A DNA stretch of 33,909 bases from Cyanobium sp. N.Huapi 1H5 (GCF_024345535.1 NZ_JAGQBH010000012.1:1-33909); one strand, 5' to 3'; numbered from the stretch's first letter, positions 16,594 through 25,036 are shown. The notes: generated by a model not told the origin, from the sequence alone. A program made the numbers and translations.

Positions 16594-19359
16594 ATGTTCC
16601 TCAAGGGAAAGTCAAATCGCACGAATAGCGCCAGTACTGGCCAGATTACCGAAAGCTACGTAAACCATATCGACAACCTTGAACTGAACGATAACCAGAA
16701 GAGCTACCTCAAGGGTCGCTGGCTTGCTGAGTTCCTCCAAGTCACAGAGCAACACAGAGTTGCGGAGCAACGCTACAAATACTCAAGACTGCTGATTCTC
16801 TTTGGCAGCATCCTTGTGCCGGCCATGATTTCTTGGAAGACGCCGGACAAAATCGAGGACCTGAAAATTGAAGGCACCGCCCTTACAATAAACATTGATT
16901 GGGATGCATTGAGGAGTTCCCTGGCAGTGATCATCAGCCTATCGGTAGCCGGTGCAGCCGCCATTGACGACTTTTTTGATTTCGGCGAACGCTCAAGGGT
17001 GCGCTTCAAAACAAAGGAAAAAATGGAGAGTGAATACTGGAGCTTTATTGGCGGAGCTGGCTATTATCGAACCTATGCCATCAAGAAAGCAAAAGCTGTT
17101 CACCCAGATCTGGTTGACATCACATACATCTACAAACCGGCAGAAGCTTACGACATCTTCCCTGGGCGAATAGAAGCCATTGCAAAAGAGGATTTTCGCA
17201 ACCAGATTGAAATCCTTTCCGAGCAACTCAGGCAAGATGCGAAAGAAGAGGCCAGAAAACTAGTGTCTCAAGCCTATGAGAACCTCGATACGCCCCTTGT
17301 AGCACCAAACCAACCAGCAGCAACAACAGACATCCCGAAGACTGGAAGCCCTACCGTTCTAGACAATCCCCCGCCCCAAAGCCCCTCTAGCGGTAACGAT
17401 GTTCCCAAGGTCATTGAACCCAGCAAGCCGGAGCCCTCTGGAGACGGACTGGAGGTGCTCAATCAGATTGAAGTGCCAACCAAGATCAATGAATTAGAGC
17501 CGAAAGCCAAGAAAGCATTGGCGGAGGGACTGATTAAGATTCAACTCCTGGAACCGGACCATGCCACTGATGACATCAAGCTCCTTCAGGCATGGAATCA
17601 ATTCAAGCTCAGTGAAAAGCAAAGTGATCCTGATTCCATCGGACCGGGGAGCGTGTCTCTCCTTAAGGAAAGACTCATCAGCGAGAAAGAGCATGCCGAT
17701 CGCATCAAGAAACTTGCTCCTCTGCATACGATAAAGCAACAGTTGAAAATCAATGCCCTTTCTCAGGATGTTCAGAACGCCTTGAAGTTTGGCCTCAAGG
17801 AGCTCAATATTAATGTAGAAACTCAGAACCTTCAAGACGCATGGTCGGAGTTCAAGCAAAAGGAATCGCTTGGTCAGCTTGAATTCATTGGGCCTGGAAG
17901 TGCGAACCAGCTCCTGCGCCTGCTTGGCAGCCTTCCAAGCCACGCTGGTGCAAAACTGACACCCAAGCTACAAGCCTTGCCCTTTGAGGCGCAAAGCGTC
18001 AGTATCCCCCTCAGTGGAAGCGTTGGAAAAGGTGGTGAGAACAACCCTGATGATGTTGCCATGGTGAGGCGGCGCCTCAAAGAGCTGGGGTACAGGGTTT
18101 CATCAGGAAATACGATTACCAATGACGACACCGATTCGATCAGGCTGTTCCAATCCATCATTGAGCCTTCACCAGGAGTCCTCGGTGGCGATGGAAGGGT
18201 CGATAAAAATGGGCTCACGCATCAATATTTGCAATCTGCAAATGCACCTCATTGGATCCTGATGCCGATCGAAGGCGAGGGATACATCAATATTGAGAGG
18301 AAAGAGGAACTACACGACGACCACGACTACGGGACAAGCTGGCTGGCAGAAGTGATCGAAGCCGCAGGATCTTTGTATGAAAGCGATTATCGACGCCAAA
18401 ACAAACAAAGTGCAAAAATCGGAGTCAATGATGCCAGTCGTATCTATGGCGGAGATACAGACGATCATTTTGGCCACGAATGCGGAAACGTCTGCGATTT
18501 CACCCTCCCTAAACTTAATGGCGACTTTGGTGGCATCGAATTCTCCAACAAGATGTATGACAGAAGTGCAGCCAGAGCGATGCTGAAGGCCTTCCGCAAG
18601 CAATCACAGATAACAAAGATTAATGTCACTAAAATCTTGTTTAATGACCCAATGCTGATTAGCGAAGGACTCTGCACTCACGCAGGTGGGCACGCCGACC
18701 ATTTCCATGTTGAGATTGGACGGAAAGAACTTCAAAATCCAACCTCAAAAGTTATCTTTGCTTCCATCACATCGGACGACGAACCTGGCCTCTTAACCCA
18801 GAAGTGTGATTTGCTTCAATCTCTCAAGGACTCCAATGAACTTGTGGCTATTGCCGTGGGATATTCCGAAGGAAACCGGACATTAAATGGTGGCAAGAAT
18901 ACCAGCTTCTCTGGACATATTGACCCAGGCAACAAGCAACGAAATGTTGGCTCGTTCAGCTCTCAAGTGCACCTTCACAAGATCAGCAATCCTGAAGAGG
19001 CCGATGCCCTATGGCTGACCAAGCTACGAAATAATTTACTTCCCAAATACAAGCAAGCGGCACTCGATGCCGATCTTGATCCCAATCTTGCGTTCCTCTG
19101 GCTGTCCGCCTGTGACCTGTATGTCCAATCCCCAGCAGCTGTTAATGAAAAGGCTGGACTGCTGGATCGTTTTTCAACAGACATCAACAAAGGAAGACTT
19201 TCCTTTGATGCGATGGTGCAAGCCAGGGTCAGTAGCTACTTTGAACCGAATTCCGGCAAGTTGAATGCTCCAGGCTTTGGCAATAATCTTGCCAGGCTCA
19301 AAAACGACCAGATCAGAAGATCTCGCGCCATCGAGCTCGCCATCAAAACGCTGCTGTGA
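16594..19359 (+). CDS. DUF4231/SLATT-like membrane protein fused to peptidoglycan-binding and LAS-type peptidase domains
   Basis: A 921-aa protein from ATG 16594 (AAGG upstream). Residues 36-160 are DUF4231-like: YLKGRWLAEFLQ, two TM segments (65-80, 107-123) and a conserved FGERSR...SEYWSFIGGAGYY block. Residues 232-290 are a Pro-rich linker. Two related helical units end in SIGPGSVSLL (348-357) and FIGPGSANQLL (431-441). Residues 472-548 resemble a PG_binding_1 fold (VAMVRRRLKELGY, DGRVDKNGLTHQYL). Residues 570-710 carry an LAS/MepA zinc centre: His628-x6-Asp635 (HECGNVCD) and His703-x-His705 (HADHFHV), expected for murein peptide cleavage. Residues 750-921 form a further unassigned domain (GYSEGNRT, SGHIDPGN, NVGSFSSQ, QSPAA). 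It is probably an inner-membrane-tethered wall hydrolase. SLATT relatives are conflict-system effectors, so a self-lysis or toxin role is possible. No immunity gene is evident. Confidence 0.75.
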   Translation: MFLKGKSNRTNSASTGQITESYVNHIDNLELNDNQKSYLKGRWLAEFLQVTEQHRVAEQRYKYSRLLILFGSILVPAMISWKTPDKIEDLKIEGTALTINIDWDALRSSLAVIISLSVAGAAAIDDFFDFGERSRVRFKTKEKMESEYWSFIGGAGYYRTYAIKKAKAVHPDLVDITYIYKPAEAYDIFPGRIEAIAKEDFRNQIEILSEQLRQDAKEEARKLVSQAYENLDTPLVAPNQPAATTDIPKTGSPTVLDNPPPQSPSSGNDVPKVIEPSKPEPSGDGLEVLNQIEVPTKINELEPKAKKALAEGLIKIQLLEPDHATDDIKLLQAWNQFKLSEKQSDPDSIGPGSVSLLKERLISEKEHADRIKKLAPLHTIKQQLKINALSQDVQNALKFGLKELNINVETQNLQDAWSEFKQKESLGQLEFIGPGSANQLLRLLGSLPSHAGAKLTPKLQALPFEAQSVSIPLSGSVGKGGENNPDDVAMVRRRLKELGYRVSSGNTITNDDTDSIRLFQSIIEPSPGVLGGDGRVDKNGLTHQYLQSANAPHWILMPIEGEGYINIERKEELHDDHDYGTSWLAEVIEAAGSLYESDYRRQNKQSAKIGVNDASRIYGGDTDDHFGHECGNVCDFTLPKLNGDFGGIEFSNKMYDRSAARAMLKAFRKQSQITKINVTKILFNDPMLISEGLCTHAGGHADHFHVEIGRKELQNPTSKVIFASITSDDEPGLLTQKCDLLQSLKDSNELVAIAVGYSEGNRTLNGGKNTSFSGHIDPGNKQRNVGSFSSQVHLHKISNPEEADALWLTKLRNNLLPKYKQAALDADLDPNLAFLWLSACDLYVQSPAAVNEKAGLLDRFSTDINKGRLSFDAMVQARVSSYFEPNSGKLNAPGFGNNLARLKNDQIRRSRAIELAIKTLL

Positions 19360-19365
19360 GCCCCC

Positions 19366-19731
19366 TCACCCATCCAGCTCCAACCACTTCCGCGCCTCCA
19401 CCGCCGCCTTCTCCTGCCCCTGCCGGTGCCCGAAGGCAAACGCCGCCACACACACCAGCGTGATCGCCGCCGGCACCGTCCCCGACGGCAGCCGGTTGCG
19501 GCTGGCCAGGTCGTCCGGCAGGCCCCCCAGCGTCAGCACCAGGAAGCCCACCGCCCCCAGCGCCGTCAGGCCATAGAGAAAGGGCGTGATCGTGCGGCGC
19601 GTCAGGGCGTGCAGGAGCAGCACCGCCAGCCCCACCCAGGGCAGGCTCGAGCCCAGGGCCCACAGCCAGCGTTCGCCCGGTCCGTCGCCCAGCCGCCGGC
19701 GGCAGGCCAGTTCGCGCTGCAGGCGGCTCAT
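19366..19731 (-). CDS. Small membrane protein downstream of hisIE (121 aa)
   Basis: A 121-aa protein with a basic N-terminus ([12 protein letters not shown]) and three hydrophobic segments: residues 23-41, 47-68 and 86-103. Its ATG overlaps the hisIE stop by 4 nt (ATGA), so translation is coupled to hisIE. No family is recognised; it looks like a conserved picocyanobacterial hypothetical. This gene is the intact parent of relics at 8647, 14033 and 15917. Its stop lies only 6 nt from the convergent DUF4231/peptidase gene, so the 3' end forms the island-core boundary. High GC, like hisIE. Confidence 0.75.
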   Translation of the reverse strand: MSRLQRELACRRRLGDGPGERWLWALGSSLPWVGLAVLLLHALTRRTITPFLYGLTALGAVGFLVLTLGGLPDDLASRNRLPSGTVPAAITLVCVAAFAFGHRQGQEKAAVEARKWLELDG

Positions 19732-20456
19732 TCGCGCCTGGGCGCCCCGCGCCGCTCGGCCAGCACCTCCTGCACCCGGCGCCAGTCGACGCCATGGTGG
19801 GCCAGGGCCACCTGCAGATGGAAGATCAGATCGGCCGCCTCACCGGCGATCGCCTCCGGGTCGTCGTCCTTGCAGGCCATCACGAATTCGGCGCTCTCCT
19901 CGCCGATCTTCTTGAGGATCCGGTTGTCGCCGCCCTCCAGCAATTTGTTCGTGTAGCTGCCCGGCTCCGGGCGCTCGCGGCGCCCGGCGATCACCCGCGC
20001 CAGCTCGGTGCACACATCCGCCGGCGGCGGCAGGGCGTCCGGCCCCCCAGCCGTGGCCGTCTCGCCTTCCTCGTAGAAGCAGCTGCGGGCGCCGGTGTGG
20101 CAGGCCACCTGGCCCACCTGCTCGATCGTGAGCAGCAACACGTCGGCGTCGCAGTCGTAGCGGAGGCCCCTGAGCTTCTGGAAATGGCCGCTGGTGGCCC
20201 CCTTGTGCCACAGCTCCTGCCGCGAGCGGCTCCAGTAGTGCACCTCGCCCGTGGCCAGGCTGCGCTCGATCGCCTCCCGGTTCATCCAGGCCACCATCAG
20301 CACCGCCCCATCCAGCCAGTCCTGGGCCACCGCCGGGATCAGCCCCGCCCCGTCGAAGCGCAGGCTGGCGATCAGCTCAGGGCCCGCCAGCTGGCCCCCC
20401 CCACCGGGCGACGGCGGATGACAGGATCCAGGGGAAGCGGCGGATGGAGCCCCCAC
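19728..20456 (-). CDS. hisIE: Bifunctional phosphoribosyl-AMP cyclohydrolase / phosphoribosyl-ATP pyrophosphohydrolase
   Basis: A 242-aa fusion catalysing steps 2 and 3 of histidine biosynthesis in the cytoplasm. HisI (residues 30-130): [30 protein letters not shown], the Mg/Zn site YDCDADVL (Asp101, Cys102, Asp103, Asp105) and [10 protein letters not shown] (Cys119, Cys126). HisE (148-236): [20 protein letters not shown] (metal-binding Glu) and [14 protein letters not shown]. Length matches the fused family. GTG 20456 is used as the start; the first 25 residues are poorly conserved and the true start could be slightly downstream. Divergent from the queD-like gene across only 33 nt, so promoters overlap. 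A decayed copy of its HisE end lies at 15917-16214. Confidence 0.95.
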   Translation of the reverse strand: MGAPSAASPGSCHPPSPGGGGQLAGPELIASLRFDGAGLIPAVAQDWLDGAVLMVAWMNREAIERSLATGEVHYWSRSRQELWHKGATSGHFQKLRGLRYDCDADVLLLTIEQVGQVACHTGARSCFYEEGETATAGGPDALPPPADVCTELARVIAGRRERPEPGSYTNKLLEGGDNRILKKIGEESAEFVMACKDDDPEAIAGEAADLIFHLQVALAHHGVDWRRVQEVLAERRGAPRRE

Positions 20457-20489
20457 GGGACGCGACGTCAGCTGCAGTGATCCTCACCC

Positions 20490-20993
20490 ATGTCCACCCC
20501 CGCGGCCCACACCTGCAGCAAGAGCTACGGCGGCTTCCCCTGCTGCCATCGCCAGTGGCGCCACCCGGGCCACTGCCGTTTCGTGCACGGCTACAGCCGC
20601 AGCTTCACCTTCTGGTTCGCCGCCCACCACCTCGACCTCCACGGCTTCGTGGTCGATTTCTCCAGCCTCCAGCCCCTGCGGGCCCGCCTCGAGGCCCAGT
20701 TCGACCACACCTTCCTGGTCAACCACGACGACCCCCTCCTCGCCCAGTGGCAGGCCCTGCATGAGCAGGGCGCCCTCGACCTGCGGGTGATGGCCAACGT
20801 GGGCATGGAGGCCAGCGCCGAGCTGGCCTGGGGCTGGGCCAACGAGCTCCTCCACCCCCGCGACGGCGGCCGCAGCTGCTGCTGGCGCGTCGAGGCCCGC
20901 GAGAACGAGGCCAACGCCGCCCGCTTCACCGCCATCCCCGCGTGGTTCGAAGCCGGCGCCACCACCAGCCCGGAGCCCTGGCCGGCGCCGTGA
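20490..20993 (+). CDS. queD: 6-carboxytetrahydropterin synthase / 6-pyruvoyl-tetrahydropterin synthase family (QueD-like)
   Basis: A 167-aa protein. Recognisable motifs: GFPCCHRQWRHPGHCRFVHGYSRSF (split: GFPCCHRQWRH, then GHCRFVHGYSRSF), FVVDFSSL, FDHTFLVN, LRVMANVGMEASAE and VEARENEANAARF. These follow the PTPS/QueD T-fold layout with Zn-binding His, the catalytic Cys region and a C-terminal substrate-anchoring Glu. The usual HGH of the family is HGYS here, as in a distinct bacterial subgroup, so QueD activity is likely but the precise substrate is not certain. QueD makes 6-carboxytetrahydropterin for queuosine. The stop overlaps the start of the next gene (GTGA), so it heads a coupled operon with zinc-linked genes. 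Confidence 0.85.
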   Translation: MSTPAAHTCSKSYGGFPCCHRQWRHPGHCRFVHGYSRSFTFWFAAHHLDLHGFVVDFSSLQPLRARLEAQFDHTFLVNHDDPLLAQWQALHEQGALDLRVMANVGMEASAELAWGWANELLHPRDGGRSCCWRVEARENEANAARFTAIPAWFEAGATTSPEPWPAP

Positions 20994-21958
20994 TCCTCAC
21001 CCGTCTGGCCACCGCCTGGGCCCTGTTCCAGGGGCTGCTGATCGAGGCGCTGCCCTTCCTGCTGATCGGCGTGCTGATCTCCGCCGGCGCCCGCTGGTTC
21101 GCCCCGGGGGGGCGCTGGCTGCGGCGGCTGCCGTCCCACCCCCTGCTGGGGCCCCTCACCGGCGCCGCCCTCGGTTTCGCCCTGCCCGCCTGCGAATGCG
21201 GCAACGTGCCGGTGGCCCGCCGCATGCTCAGCGGTGGCGCGCCCCTCGGCGCCGGCCTCGGCTTCCTGTTCGCCGCCCCCGTGCTCAACCCGATCGTGAT
21301 CGCCAGCACCTGGGCCGCCTTCCCCGACCAGCCGTGGCTGCTGCTGGCCCGGCCCCTGGGCGCCGTGGTGGTGGCCGTCGGCCTGGCCCTGCTGCTGGGC
21401 CTGGTGGGCGAACCCCAGCTGCTCCAGGCCGACCTGCTGGCCGAACGGCGCCTGCACCAGCCCCTGGCGGCGGTGGGGCTGCTGGAGCGCTCCAGCGGCC
21501 TGGTGGGGGCCCCTCCGCCCTCGGCCCTCAGCGCCGATAGCGCCCCGGTCCGGCCGCCCCTGGCCGAGCTGATGAAGCACGCCAGCCAGGAGTTCCTCTA
21601 CCTGGCCCTGCTGCTGGTGATGGGCAGCGTCATCGCCGCCCTGGTGCAGTCGTTCGTGCCCCGTAGCTGGCTGCTGGCGGTGGGCGGCGCCCCCACCCTC
21701 TCGATCCTGGCCCTGATGCTGCTGGCCCTGGTGGTGTCGGTGTGCTCGAGCGTGGATGCGTTCCTGGCCCTCAGCTTCGCCGCCCAGGTCACCCCCGGGG
21801 CCCTGCTCGCCTTCCTGCTCCTGGGCCCGGTGATCGACCTCAAGCTGGTCAGCCTGCTCGGGCTGCTGTTCCGCCCCCGCGGCCTGGTGCTCACCACCGC
21901 CGGCGCCGCCCTGATGGTGCTCCTGATCGGCCAGTGGGTGAACCTGTGGCGCCTGTGA
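20990..21958 (+). CDS. Multi-pass permease (DUF318 / ArsP-like family)
   Basis: A 322-aa protein starting at GTG 20990, which overlaps the queD-like stop as GTGA; the frame is open further upstream but that would overlap queD by 50 nt. It has two halves of about four TM segments each. The first holds LPACECGNVPVARRML (residues 65-80) and LFAAPVLNPIVIAS. The second holds VSVCSSVDAFLALSF and LLLGPVIDLKLVSLLG. These conserved Cys, Asn-Pro and Asp motifs mark the DUF318 permease family, in the inner membrane. The pairing with a TIGR03943 protein is a known tandem. Zinc or other metal transport is suggested by the downstream zur, but the substrate is not established. Confidence 0.9.
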   Translation: MILTRLATAWALFQGLLIEALPFLLIGVLISAGARWFAPGGRWLRRLPSHPLLGPLTGAALGFALPACECGNVPVARRMLSGGAPLGAGLGFLFAAPVLNPIVIASTWAAFPDQPWLLLARPLGAVVVAVGLALLLGLVGEPQLLQADLLAERRLHQPLAAVGLLERSSGLVGAPPPSALSADSAPVRPPLAELMKHASQEFLYLALLLVMGSVIAALVQSFVPRSWLLAVGGAPTLSILALMLLALVVSVCSSVDAFLALSFAAQVTPGALLAFLLLGPVIDLKLVSLLGLLFRPRGLVLTTAGAALMVLLIGQWVNLWRL

Positions 21959-22662
21959 CTCCCCCCCTCCTGCAGCGGGCCGCCCTCTGGCGCGCCGCCA
22001 GCCTCGGCCTCTGGGCCCTGGTGCTGCTCATCAGCAGCGTCGACGGCCGCCTCGACCTGCTGCTGCGGGCCGTGTTCCACCCCCTGGTGGCCCTGGCCGG
22101 CCTGCTGCTGCTGCTCGTCGCCCTGCTGCAGCTGCGCCTGGCCTTCGGGCCCGGCCGGCAGGAGCGGGGCGACCGGCGCCAGGCCCGCACCCTGCTGCTC
22201 ACCGCCGCCATCGCCCTGCTGGTGCTGCTGCTGCCGCCGGCCCCCTCCTTCGCCGACCTGGCCGGCCAGCGCCCCCGCGACGAGACCGCCGAAAGCGAGC
22301 TCAGCTTCGTGCTGCCGCCCGCCCAGCGCAGCCTCACCGACTGGGTGCGGCTGCTGCGCAGCCAGCCCGATCCCAAGCTGTTCGCCGGCGATCCGGTGCG
22401 CATCAGCGGCTTCGTGCTGCCGATGGAGGGCGAATCTCCCCAGCTGGCCAGGCTGCTGGTGCGCTGCTGCCTGGCCGATGCCTCCCCGGTGGGGCTGCCC
22501 GTCCACTGGCCCGCGGGCCAGGCCCCCTTCCCCGCCGACCAGTGGCTGGCCATCGACGGGGTGATGGGCCTCAGGCCCGCCCCCGGCGGCGGCGAGCGGC
22601 TGGAGGTGGTTCCCAGCCGCATCCGGCCGATCCCCCGGCCCGCCCGGCCCCTGGAACCATGA
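21955..22662 (+). CDS. TIGR03943 / DUF1980 family membrane protein (permease partner)
   Basis: A 235-aa protein starting at GTG 21955 that overlaps the permease stop as GTGA. TM segments near residues 15-27, 41-62 and 80-95 are followed by an extracytoplasmic domain (about 100-235). This domain has DPVRISGFVLP (145-156) and VRCCLADASPVGLPV (169-183), the Cys-Cys motif typical of the family and a possible metal site. It probably works with the preceding permease as a complex in the inner membrane. Translational coupling on both sides places it in one operon with the queD-like, permease and Big_5-like genes. Confidence 0.88.
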   Translation: MTPPLLQRAALWRAASLGLWALVLLISSVDGRLDLLLRAVFHPLVALAGLLLLLVALLQLRLAFGPGRQERGDRRQARTLLLTAAIALLVLLLPPAPSFADLAGQRPRDETAESELSFVLPPAQRSLTDWVRLLRSQPDPKLFAGDPVRISGFVLPMEGESPQLARLLVRCCLADASPVGLPVHWPAGQAPFPADQWLAIDGVMGLRPAPGGGERLEVVPSRIRPIPRPARPLEP

Positions 22663-24029
22663 GCCCGCTCTCCCGCCTCCCCGGGGCCGGCCCCCTGCCG
22701 CTCACCCTGGCCCTGGCCGCTCTGCTGGCCCTCGTCCAGCAGCAGCTGCTGCTGCGCCAGCCGCCCCGGCTCGAGCGGCTGACGCCGGTGGCCGCCAGCT
22801 CCGGTCCCGCCGCCCTGCAGGCCCGCTTCAGCCGGCCCATGGACCCGGCCAGCCTCCAGGCCGCCAGCACCCTCAACCCGCCCCTGGCCCACCGCTGGCT
22901 CGGCGACGGCGACACCCTGCTGCTGAACCTCTCCCCCGACCAGCGGATCAGCTCCCCCCTGCTGCTGGAGCTGGCCGGCCGCGACCGCCGCGGCCTGGCC
23001 CTGCCCCCCCAGCGCTGGCAGTGGGATCCGCGCCCCCGGCTGCTGGCGGTGGTGCCGGCGGGCGGCGGCGAGCAGCTGCAGGTGCGGGAGCACGACGGCC
23101 GCTGGCGGCCGATCTCGCCGGTCTGGCCGCGCATCACCATGGTGGAACCGCTCGGCGGTGGCGAGGCCGTGGCCGTGGTGTCACGCTCCGAAAACGGCCG
23201 CTTCCGGGTCTGGAGGGTGCCGCTGCGCCAGCAGCCCCTGCGCCCCCTGGGCCGCGGGCGCCCGGCGTCAGCGTCCCCCGTGCAGGCCGGTGCCCCCGAG
23301 GCCATCGGCGCCGGCGAGATGGTCTTCGCCCACATCAGCGGCAACCGCCGCGGCGACCTGCTGGTGCAGGCCGGCGGTGAGCAGCCCGACCAGGTGAGCA
23401 TCAGCCTCTGGCCCGCCCGGGGCGGCCCGCGGGTACTGCCGCTGGAGGCCAGCGGCGCCGTGCGGCTGCTGCCCGAGGGGGGCGCCCTGGTGGTGCCCGA
23501 GATCGACGGCCTCAGCCTGCGCGACCTTCCCCCCCGGCCGCCCCGCCGCCAGACCCTGCCCGGCAGCCGCGACCTGAGCAGCTTCTGTCCCCGGGCGGGG
23601 CGGGCCCTGCTGGTGCGCCACTGGCCCGATTTCCGCCGCTCCCTGGAGCTGGTGGAACCCGGCGTGGCCCCCCGCCAGCTCTGGCTCGGCCCCCAGGCCC
23701 TGGCGGCCACGGCCTGCAGCCGCGGCGGTGAGCGGATCTGGGCGCTGCTGATCGAAGGGGTGGGCCGCCCTGTCCTCACCCTGGTGACCCTCGACCGGCG
23801 CGGCACCGTGCTGGCCTCGCGGCGCCTGGCCGGCTGGGAGCTCGAACCCGGCACCGGCCTCAGCTACGACCCCACCAGCGACCGGCTGGCCCTGGTGCTG
23901 CGCCCCCTGGGGGACCGCCCGGGGGCACCGCCGGCAGCCCCCCAGGCGGTGCTGATCGAGGCCTCCAGCCTCACGCTCCAGCCCCTGCCCCAGGAGGCCC
24001 TCCAGGCCATCTGGCTGCCGGCAGGGTAG
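22659..24029 (+). CDS. Secreted protein with N-terminal Big_5-like domain and beta-propeller-like repeats
   Basis: A 456-aa protein starting at ATG 22659, which overlaps the TIGR03943 stop as ATGA. A signal or anchor segment (LPLTLALAALLALVQQQLLL) covers residues 13-32. Residues 38-110 resemble a bacterial Ig-like Big_5 fold (LQARFSRPMDPASL, RWLGDGDTLLLNLSP). The remainder has repeated four-strand blocks with ERIWALLIE, SYDPTSDRLALVL and similar, suggesting a WD40/PD40-type propeller, but motifs are weak. Its place between a permease pair and zur suggests a periplasmic partner in metal handling; this is inference. Very high GC. Confidence 0.7.
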   Translation: MSPLSRLPGAGPLPLTLALAALLALVQQQLLLRQPPRLERLTPVAASSGPAALQARFSRPMDPASLQAASTLNPPLAHRWLGDGDTLLLNLSPDQRISSPLLLELAGRDRRGLALPPQRWQWDPRPRLLAVVPAGGGEQLQVREHDGRWRPISPVWPRITMVEPLGGGEAVAVVSRSENGRFRVWRVPLRQQPLRPLGRGRPASASPVQAGAPEAIGAGEMVFAHISGNRRGDLLVQAGGEQPDQVSISLWPARGGPRVLPLEASGAVRLLPEGGALVVPEIDGLSLRDLPPRPPRRQTLPGSRDLSSFCPRAGRALLVRHWPDFRRSLELVEPGVAPRQLWLGPQALAATACSRGGERIWALLIEGVGRPVLTLVTLDRRGTVLASRRLAGWELEPGTGLSYDPTSDRLALVLRPLGDRPGAPPAAPQAVLIEASSLTLQPLPQEALQAIWLPAG

Positions 24030-24039
24030 AAACGGAATC

Positions 24040-24441
24040 ATGCAGGCCCCCTCCGTACCCGATCTCCCGCCGCGCCAGGCCTCCCTGCTGGCGGAACTGC
24101 GCGACGCCGACGGCGAACTGAGCGGCCAGGACCTCCACGCCCGGCTGCGGGGCGGCCCCTCCGCCATGGGGCTGGCCACCGTCTACCGCCACCTGCGCCA
24201 GCTGCAGCAGCGGGGCCTGGTGCGCTGCCGCCACCTGCCCAGCGGCGAGGCCCTCTACGCCCCGACCGAGCGGGACGAGCACCACCTCACCTGCGTTGAC
24301 TGCGGCGCCACCATGGTGCTGCCCCACTGCCCCGTGCACGGCCTGCACCTGCCGGGGGAGGAACTGGGCGACTTCCTGCCGATGTACCACACCCTGGAGT
24401 TCTTCGGACTCTGCGGCCGCTGCCGGGGCGCGCGGTCCTGA
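24040..24441 (+). CDS. zur: Fur-family zinc-responsive repressor
   Basis: A 133-aa Fur-family regulator. Winged helix at residues 10-70 with the recognition segment MGLATVYRHLRQLQQRGLV (43-61). The dimer domain has HHLTCVDCG (Cys85, Cys88) and LCGRC (Cys125, Cys128), the structural CxxC zinc pair. PHCPVHGLHL and YHTLEFFGLC are close to cyanobacterial Zur (FurB) rather than Fur or PerR. Zur represses zinc uptake and mobilisation genes when zinc is sufficient. It starts 10 nt after the Big_5-like gene, so it likely shares the operon and may autoregulate it. cobW lies about 5 kb away across the conflict module. I found no clear Zur box by eye. Confidence 0.87.
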   Translation: MQAPSVPDLPPRQASLLAELRDADGELSGQDLHARLRGGPSAMGLATVYRHLRQLQQRGLVRCRHLPSGEALYAPTERDEHHLTCVDCGATMVLPHCPVHGLHLPGEELGDFLPMYHTLEFFGLCGRCRGARS

Positions 24442-24451
24442 GCTCCGGTCC

Positions 24452-24859
24452 TCAGGACTTCAGGCTGTCGCGGTGCAGCACCGCCATCACATCGAGGATC
24501 TGGCCGCAGCGCTCCGCCGGCACGCTGATCAGTTCCCCCAGCCGTTGCAGCATCGCCTGCTCCACCGGCTTGAGGCTGCGGTTGGTGTGCACCAGCAGGG
24601 CCGCCATCGCATAGGCCGTCTCCTGCTGGGGTGGGGTCAGCACCGGTGCGGCCTCCACCAGCAGCTGCTCCCAGCCGCCGCTGCGCAGCCGCCCCAGCAG
24701 GCCATCGAACATCGCCCCCATCACCGCTTCGCCGAGGTTTGCGTAGGGCGAGCGCACCTCCAGCAGCTGCCGCAGCATGGCGGCCTCCTCACCGTCGAGG
24801 GCGCCATCGCAGGCCACCGCGGCAAGCCCGATGGCGGCGAAGGCTTCGCTGGAGTTCAT
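24452..24859 (-). CDS. TerB-like tellurite-resistance-family protein
   Basis: A 135-aa all-helical protein with the TerB-family pattern of paired acidic helices: FAAIGLAAVACDGALDGEEAAML (split: FAAIGLAAVACDG, then ALDGEEAAML, residues 7-30) and MAALLVHTNRSLKPVEQAMLQRL. The Asp/Glu cluster in the first helix pair is the presumed metal-binding site of the fold. No signal or TM. It is convergent with zur (11 nt between stops) and lies 180 nt downstream of the STAND gene on the same strand. TerB domains occur in membrane-linked stress and conflict systems, but this may be a housekeeping copy. Confidence 0.7.
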   Translation of the reverse strand: MNSSEAFAAIGLAAVACDGALDGEEAAMLRQLLEVRSPYANLGEAVMGAMFDGLLGRLRSGGWEQLLVEAAPVLTPPQQETAYAMAALLVHTNRSLKPVEQAMLQRLGELISVPAERCGQILDVMAVLHRDSLKS

Positions 24860-25036
24860 GGACCTGGTTCGGAGATTGCCATTCCAGCAGCCGCGGCGGC
24901 ACTGGTGGGGTCATCAGGGCCATTCCAGAAGACGGCCAGAGGGATCCGACAGGCGAAAACCTGGTTGGCGAATTCGGGATCCTGCCAACAGTTCGTCGGT
25001 TTGTATGACCCAGCATTGGATCCAAAACACCGGTGA

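Noticed and set aside
8600..19400. tRNA gene or att site as the island anchor
   Set aside because: No cloverleaf or T-loop-like sequence and no integrase gene seen by eye; the recurring flank is the 121-aa gene / hisIE, not a tRNA.
21598..23093. Long minus-strand open frames opposite the permease / TIGR03943 / Big_5-like genes
   Set aside because: Repetitive Gln/Gly/Arg composition typical of high-GC antisense frames; the plus-strand genes have clear motifs and coupled starts.
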